Origin: Peribolospora baueri
Taxonomy: Eukaryota > Basidiomycota > Peribolosporomycetes > Peribolosporales > Peribolosporaceae
NCBI GenBank assembly: GCA_029717555.1
Contig: JAMDHS010000021.1
Span: forward strand, 62,001-126,000
Direction of reading: 5' to 3'
DNA: 64,000 bases
Shown here: positions 58,340-64,000 of the stretch, piece by piece
Position numbering within the stretch: position 1 is the stretch's first letter
Layout of the letters: each line of letters begins with the position of its first letter
Program-made: the position numbers and the translations under genes
The notes under the pieces: generated by a model
What the model saw: only the letters and a program-made list of their open reading frames with translations
What the model was told of the DNA's origin: nothing
Databases searched by the model: none

Positions 58340-60576
58340 TCATCGCTTCTCTTGCCACTTCGGCGGCACTCGGTGTCGAGCCTGACCATCCCCTCCCGCG
58401 CCCAATCCAGCGCTCTGCGGACCGAGGCCGAGCGTGCCGGACGGGCCGGCAGAGTCCTCGATGCCCTCGGCCGCCGAATTGTACGGCGGAGGCGGGCCTT
58501 GACGTCCGCTGTTCGAGACGCTCGGTGACACACCCGCAGAAATGGACGCTCCTGTCGGTGCCGACGATGAAGGCATCATACCGCCCGGGATGGCGAAGCC
58601 TGGCTCCGGTTGCTCCGCGAATGGCAGCTTGCCAGCTTGTGATGAGGTCGGAGACGAGGGTCGGAACGGGTTCGAGTAGCTGTAAGGCATCCGAGAGGAA
58701 TGAGAATTGAAATCGACAGACTCAGCAGACCGTGGACGGAAGCCGGGCCCGACGGAGAAGGGGCAAAGTGGTGGCCGACGTACCTATAAGTCTCGGAAGG
58801 GGGGAGCGGCTTGACCTGACCCGCTCGGAATCGAGCCTGACGCTTCTCCAAGTCTATGGATCGCCAACAAACAAGGAGTGCATTTCATGATAAGCGAGAT
58901 GAACCAAACAAGCTAAACGCAAATAGCTCGACCGTCTCCACTCGAGTTCTCACCGTGAGCCCACATCGCCGCTCCAATGCGGTTGGAGATGGAGAACACA
59001 ATGCCAACGATGGGAATGTGTTCCAGAAGAGCTGCCACGAATCCGAAGGCTGTTCCAAAGTACGTTCGTTTCAGTCAGCACTTCCGACTTCCTGGGGCCA
59101 TTCCCTACCCTCGTTTCCAGCTCACCTCGGTAGGGCCATTGCCGCTCGGTGATGAACAGCTCGACCTGCTGCGGGCTACAAAGGGCAGCCAGTGATAGCG
59201 ATCAGCACCCTTGGTCGCATCCGACTTTGGTAAGCACACCGGCACTCACGTCATGCCTTTGGCGGCGAAGTACTGGCAAAACGTGGGCGCAAAGGTCAAT
59301 GAAATGAGCCGTCTACGCAGGGTTGACTCTGGCACTATGTCTCATACTCACAGGCTGATGGAGCACCCTGGCCATCGTCAGGGACCGCAGGGCGGCAGAG
59401 ACGGTGAGACCGAGGAAAGGGACAAAATCCAACGGCAGGAGAAGGACTGATGGCAGGCAGTAAGCGGGGAAAGGACGAGAGCAGGTGAATGAGCATGGCT
59501 CTCGTCCATCACGTCTAGTTGTGGTGCAAGCAAAGAAGCTGTGGCTCTCGTCTGTCGCGAGGAAACGCGCTCACCTTTAAGCAGGAAAATCCGAACGAGA
59601 GGATTGGCGAGTTTGAGATAAAAGTTTGCCTTTTCGGAGTTCTTGATCGCTTTTGCTGTCGGTGGCTGCGCCCATTCCTCTTTAGAAGGACAGAATAAAC
59701 ATCAGAGACAGACAGGCGAAGAGAGAGCCTATCCGATGAAGATGACTGACCGGCGTATGGGCCCCAGAACTCCCTCTCTTTGCCCCTGCTCTTCACAGTC
59801 TCTTCATAAGCCTTCTTCCTGGCCGCTCTGAGCGCCTTGTTCATCCAAAGCTCGATGATAGTAGAGCATTGTCCTAGGATAAAGATGAACGCGGCGAGCG
59901 TGGTGAGAGAGGGCAACGGCAGGCGGATGGACGTGGCGGACTGCAGGCTGGCGGCTTCGTTCGTCAGCTTGCCATATAAGCCGGCGAAGCCTGTCACCGA
60001 GGCGGCTGGAGCACGTTGGGACGACGGAGTTGGGCGAAGAGAACAAGAGAGAGAGTATGGGTCAAACGCTCGGTCGGTGATGTGGTCCAGCCGGATGGCG
60101 ACGAGGCGAAGAGAGAAAGGTCAGGCCCCGCACCCCCTTTCATGAAGTAGCGCACGAAGCGCTTCTGGATCGGCCAGGTGATCAGGCCCTGCAAGTGGGA
60201 CAAACGGAAAGAAACGGCTTTATCATTTGTTTTTGACTTGGCAGGAGACGCTGGCCAACACCCACCCAAGCAGCAGCAACAACGGCGCTCTTCTGGGCCG
60301 CTCTTCTGCAGTTTTCCCTGTCGAAACCGCACGGCGTCGCATGAGCCGCGCGTGCCCACCAGTTAAGCCGTCCCAATCCCACGGAAACCGTGGAAAAGAT
60401 GTGGGACGCACCAGAGCGGCTGCCACAGCTTCTTGTCGCTCAACAGCCTGTAGGCGCCCACTAGTTCATTCGGCCAGAGAGTAAGCGTCGTCCGCGGCGC
60501 TCATCCGTCCACGTCGCTGCGCTCGTTGCTCACCAACGCAGTAAGACGTGGGGAAGTGGAGCAGCTCTTGAGGCAT
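58340..60576 (-). CDS. EI24/RRT8-like multi-pass membrane protein
   Basis: Twelve exons: 60576-60534, 60460-60412, 60317-60266, 60188-60134, 60005-59751, 59679-59575, 59446-59352, 59272-59250, 59175-59126, 59049-58954, 58853-58784, 58679-58340. All are in phase and give 410 residues. The start MPQELLHFPTSYCV joins in phase to VGAYRLLSDKKLWQPLW and later to GLITWPIQKRFVRYF. Hydrophobic helices include LTTLAAFIFILGQCSTII, VLLLPLDFVPFLGLTVSAA and GFVAALLEHIPIVGIVFSIS, followed by NRIGAAMWAHDLEKR. This order matches the fungal EI24-domain group that includes yeast Rrt8 and Lds1/Lds2, linked to spore-wall lipid droplets; the role outside spores is unclear. The cytosolic C-terminus is Pro/Ser/Gly-rich with PPPPYNSA. 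Eight introns bound exons under 100 nt, the shortest 23 nt. It diverges from UBA3, starts 233 bp apart. Confidence 0.85.
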
Positions 60577-60808
60577 CTCGGAGATCTCTCAATTGACGGT
60601 GTTGGTGGGAGAGCGAGAGCCAGTTGTCCGGCCAGGCGGGCCATGTCGAGCTCGCCCTCTCGCCGGCCATGTTTGAAGTCGCCTCCGCTTCTGGGCAGGC
60701 ACGCGCGATCGGGCAGCTGCGGCGATGGGTCAGACGTGAGACCCGGCTACTCAGCTCACCGGCACGTCATCCTTCTCTTCCTCGCGGACAAGACACATCC
60801 AGACGGCA

Positions 60809-63131
60809 ATGGCAGCAGCGGCAGGAGTAGCGGCCAACGGCTCGGCGCCGCACCTAGACGGCAACGGCGACGCCAACATGAGTGCGCCAGCGGGCTCGAG
60901 TGCGAGTGCGCGGGGCTGGAAGGGGAGGTGGAGGCACGTCGATACCGTGCTCGAGCGGCCAGGTCGTGAGTTGTAGCTTGTTCTGCGTCCCAAGCGTGGC
61001 CGTCTTTCGCGGTCGAGTCGGAGAGGCAAGGATCGAAAAACGACATCCCTGCCTCCTTCTTGCTTGCTACCAAGGAGTGGCGTAGTAGCAGCAGCAGACT
61101 CATTCGCCTTGGCCTTGCATGCGCGTTGCCCATCATGGACCAGCTTACACCGACGAGTCGTTCTCCCCCGGAGACCGTGTAAGCACTTCATTCCTTTGGT
61201 CCGCCAACCCTGCGACTCTCCTTTCTGGGCCCGTCTCTGACCTTTCGCCGCTGTCATCCCTTTGCTGGCAGACAAAGTCCTTCCTCCGCAACGACACTCG
61301 CGTGCTCGTCATTGGTGCTGGGGGTCTAGGCTGCGAGATCCTCGCAAACCTCGCTTTGAGCGGGTTTCGGAACATTGACGTCATTGACATGGACACCATC
61401 GATGTCAGCAACCTCAACCGACAATTCCTGTTCAGGTGAGCCTGATTCCGTGCTATCGTGCGAATAAGTCATCGCGGACGGGAGGAGGGCTATGGTTGAC
61501 GGAGAAAAAGACAGCAAAGGGCAAGGATTTCTTCTCCGGATTGTATCGCTGCTCTCATGGAAGGGATCGGCGTTCGTGTCGATCTATTGGCTGTTACGGT
61601 ACGAAAAATGGGCGCGACTTCTTTGTCCCTCTGATCACCCTCAGGCCTAAAGACGTAGGACGACCAAAAGCCATTGTCGCGGCCGAGTTCATCCAGAAAC
61701 GAGTGAAAGGCACCAATGTGACCCCGTACGTTTGTTCCGCTCTGGTTCGATATTTGAACGAACGCACAGATGGCCTGATCCGCTCCGTCGTGCTCGGTGC
61801 CTCTACGATTTCAAGTCACCACTGTAGGATACAGGACAAAGACGACTACTTCTATCTTCAATTTCATATCATCATCTGCGGTCTTGATAGTGTCGAAGCT
61901 CGTCGTTGGATCAACGCCACCCTTGTCAACCTCGTAGAACCAGGGGATCCGGAGACTATCAAGCCTCTGATTGACGGCGGCACGGAAGGTGAGTCTTGTC
62001 TTATCGAGCGTGGGATGGCGTCGCGGACCTTGGCTCCCGTCCTGGCAACCGTGGCTTATCACAGCGTTTCGATACACCACCAGGCTTCAAAGGTCAAGCC
62101 CGCGTCATCCTCCCTACCGTGAACTCTTGTTATGAGTGCTCTCTCGACATGCTCAACAAGCCGACTACCTACCCGATCTGTACTATCGCCAACACTCCTC
62201 GACTGCCAGAGCACTGCATCGAGTGGGCGAGCGTGCTCGAGTGGCCAAGAGTTTTCAAGGGTGGGTGGACACATACGCGGTCTTTCTGTTAGAATCCCCG
62301 CCATGTTCCCCGTCTCATCGCTATCTTTGAACGGTGCGCTTTCGCTTTCTCCTGGTCGACCGACAGATAAGAAGATGGACACGGACGACCCGGACGACAT
62401 CCAGTGGATTTACGACACTGCCCTCGCCCGGGCGAAGGAGTTCAATATCTCCGGCGTCACCTGGCCGCTCACACAGGGAGTGGTTAAGAACATCATCCCT
62501 GCCATAGCTAGCACGAACGCCATCATCGCTGGTTAGTATCGTTTCCGCATGCCGTCTCTCCAGGTACAATTTGACTGACGGGAACGTTGGATCCATTTGT
62601 TGTCCGCCGATTGCAGCCGCGTGCACGAACGAAGCCTTTAAACTAGCAACCAGTTCGGGGCCTTACGTGGACAATTACATGATGTACATCGGCAACGAAG
62701 GGGTCTACACCTATACCTTCCATCACGAGAAGCGGCCTGACTGTCCAGTCTGCGGCGGAGAGTGCATTGACGTGGAGGTGGGGAAGGAGTGGACGCTGGA
62801 GAGGCTCATGGAGTGGTTGTTGGAGAGGCCGGATTTGTGAGTGGCCTCGCATCACATCACGCCGCGCTCGCCTATACTAGAGTAGATCGTCGTTAACGCC
62901 TTCTCTTCTCCCTCATTTGCTTCGTCCCAAAGCCAAATCAAACGACCCTCCCTCTCCAACGGCGCCAAGCCACTCTACCTCCAGGCGCCACCGCAGCTCG
63001 AAAAGGCAACGCGGTCGAACCTGGAAAAGCCCCTCTCGGAGCTGGCAGAGGAGGGAGACGAGATCTCCGTCACCGACGCCAACCTTCCGTTCACCCTCAG
63101 CCTGCGCATCAAATTTGGGGGAGAGGCGTGA
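60809..63131 (+). CDS. UBA3: NEDD8-activating enzyme E1 catalytic subunit UBA3
   Basis: Nine exons (60809-60965, 61144-61178, 61272-61435, 61645-61725, 61816-61988, 62084-62260, 62367-62531, 62617-62836, 62933-63131) give 456 residues, all in phase. With Ula1/NAE1, Uba3 adenylates NEDD8/Rub1 and passes it to Ubc12, driving cullin neddylation. The ATP site is clear: [20 protein letters not shown], then [19 protein letters not shown] and [26 protein letters not shown] is the crossover region. The catalytic cysteine lies in [21 protein letters not shown] zinc site is formed by CPVCGGEC with SCYEC. The ubiquitin-fold domain closes the protein ([15 protein letters not shown]). Length is normal (yeast about 300, human 463). 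The first about 35 residues are Ala/Gly/Ser-rich. Confidence 0.96.
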
Positions 63132-63660
63132 GGGCGGGCCGGGTTGGACTGGGACTGGCCTCGAGGGATGTACGATAGCGGAAGTCAGAAAGCGCACGCT
63201 ATGGGCTGCGCACGCTATGGGCCTGTAGAACTTCCCCGCTCGGAGTTGCCTCTGTGTGAAGAGAGGGAAAGCCGAGGATACGTTGTACAATGCGACCTCT
63301 GTGGGCACCCTACAGTCCGGTGTGAAGGACGCGGCCGTTGTTAAGGAGGGCAACTGATCAGCGATGTGGCGCGCTCTTACCCGTCTGATTCATTCCCCTC
63401 CCGTAGATGTCTGGTTTTCTAGTCTCTTGTTGGCTCCTGGGCTGCTGCACGACCATTCCGTGGACAGACGGCGGAATGCCTTAGAGAACGTCCCAAATGT
63501 GGTAGGGCAATTTGCCCCCTCAGACGAGTCAGCTCATTTGTTTGGTGACGGGCGTATTCCTAAGCGGTGTGCGATCGGTCTGCTGATCTGACCGTTTATA
63601 TACGTTTATTTGGGCGGATTCTTTGCATAAAGTCCGGCCGTTCTGGTCGAAAAGCAACCT
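63132..63660. other. Intergenic, no supported gene
   Basis: This lies between the UBA3 stop and the tRNA. A plus frame at 63144-63344 and others are short and without motif. Confidence 0.55.
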
Positions 63661-63732
63661 GTGGTCATCGATTAGTGGTGAGATCGTTTCGTTGTGGCCG
63701 AAGAGACCTGGGTTCGATTCCCAGTGACCACA
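63661..63732 (+). tRNA. tRNA-His (anticodon GTG)
   Basis: A 72-nt cloverleaf. The acceptor stem GTGGTCA pairs fully with TGACCAC, with discriminator A. The D arm contains TAGTGGTGAG. The anticodon stem TTTCG/CGAAG encloses TTGTGGC, anticodon GTG. The T arm is CTGGG-TTCGATT-CCCAG (box B GGTTCGATTCC). There is no intron. As in other eukaryotes the extra 5' G at position -1 would be added after transcription. It is followed directly by a T run. Confidence 0.95.
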
Positions 63733-63733
63733 C

Positions 63734-63739
63734 TTTTTT
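63734..63739 (+). terminator. RNA polymerase III terminator of tRNA-His
   Basis: A run of six T residues begins 2 nt after the mature tRNA end, the standard Pol III stop. Confidence 0.85.
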
Positions 63740-63836
63740 GTTTTGCATGGCGCGTGTTTCGCCGTGCCCATGCTTATGACGGGACGGGACTTGCATCCGG
63801 AACGGTCGATCACCATACGTTGTCATTCTTGCGTGG

Positions 63837-64000
63837 ATGGAACACGCTTACACGACCATGCCTCCGCGTACAATGTCCTCCCAAGACCGGATCAAGGTCC
63901 TCACCCTCAACTGCTGGTAAGCTCCTGCCCATTTCTCCGCCCATCTCCTGTTCCTTCCACTGCGCGTCTTTCTCTTCGTCTACTCGCGCGAACTCTGCCG
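63837..64000 (+). CDS. First exon of a likely ISC1-type sphingolipid phospholipase C (partial)
   Basis: The ATG at 63837 opens MEHAYTTMPPRTMSSQDR followed by IKVLTLNCW, with a GTAAGC donor after 63916 in the Trp codon. The remaining bases are intron, running off the window. KVLTLNCWGL is the usual start of the endonuclease/exonuclease/phosphatase fold in neutral sphingomyelinases and yeast Isc1. That makes inositol phosphosphingolipid phospholipase C the best guess. Only 26 residues are visible. In-frame ATGs at 63858 and 63873 are alternatives. Confidence 0.5.

Noticed and set aside
1-64000. CRISPR arrays, bacterial operons or rRNA genes
   Set aside because: No regularly spaced direct repeats, no bacterial gene organisation and no rRNA sequence; all confident genes are intron-bearing eukaryotic ones or single-exon secreted proteins.

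Overview
The window looks like a GC-rich, intron-dense basidiomycete genome, probably a yeast-forming lineage. The evidence is short phase-consistent introns (mostly 50-120 nt, GTGAGT/GTRNGT...YAG), typical eukaryotic housekeeping proteins, and basidiomycete-style small secreted proteins. No species can be named from the sequence alone. Exon boundaries were read by eye from splice signals, reading-frame phase and family conservation. No transcript data were available, so treat them as models.

Layout. 1-2281 (-): 5' part of a BAH-domain chromatin protein that runs off the left edge. 3766-5257 (-): secreted phosphoesterase (phospholipase C/acid phosphatase family). 5258-10265: about 5 kb with no secure gene. 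10266-13403 (+): chaperonin CCT gamma. 14536-16342 (+): secreted GDSL/CE16-type esterase. 16971-18761 (-): arsenite efflux carrier ACR3. 19876-21257 (-): monocarboxylate-type MFS transporter with three frame breaks. About 22530-24010: old Ty3-type retroelement fragment with an antisense piece of a host metallophosphoesterase inside it. 24429-29313: three small secreted protein genes that share a cysteine-bounded motif. 30689-33250 (+): large disordered protein. 34870-40071 (-): Raptor/Kog1. 40629-42069 (+): Nop15-like ribosome biogenesis factor. 43308-44556 (-): maltose O-acetyltransferase-like. 45449-48041 (+): arginyl-tRNA synthetase with a likely mitochondrial leader. 48493-48773 (-): tiny conserved fungal protein. 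49335-52248 (-): Vps33. 52542-57788 (-): ISWI remodeller. 58340-60576 (-): EI24/RRT8-like membrane protein. 60809-63131 (+): NEDD8-activating enzyme subunit UBA3. 63661-63732 (+): tRNA-His(GTG). 63837-64000 (+): first exon of a likely ISC1-type sphingolipid phospholipase C.

The flanks (10-18 kb and 30-64 kb) are ordinary conserved housekeeping genes: protein folding, TORC1, translation, endolysosomal fusion, chromatin and neddylation. The accessory part is 19.9-29.3 kb. It combines a damaged transporter, a retroelement fossil, a displaced host-gene fragment and the secreted-protein cluster. The cluster is the best candidate for something undescribed: all three proteins have signal peptides and carry cysteine-bounded segments with an RDF-x-[IV]GG...NN or IGGNTVxNG core. 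Two are internally repetitive with dibasic sites that suggest Kex2-type processing.
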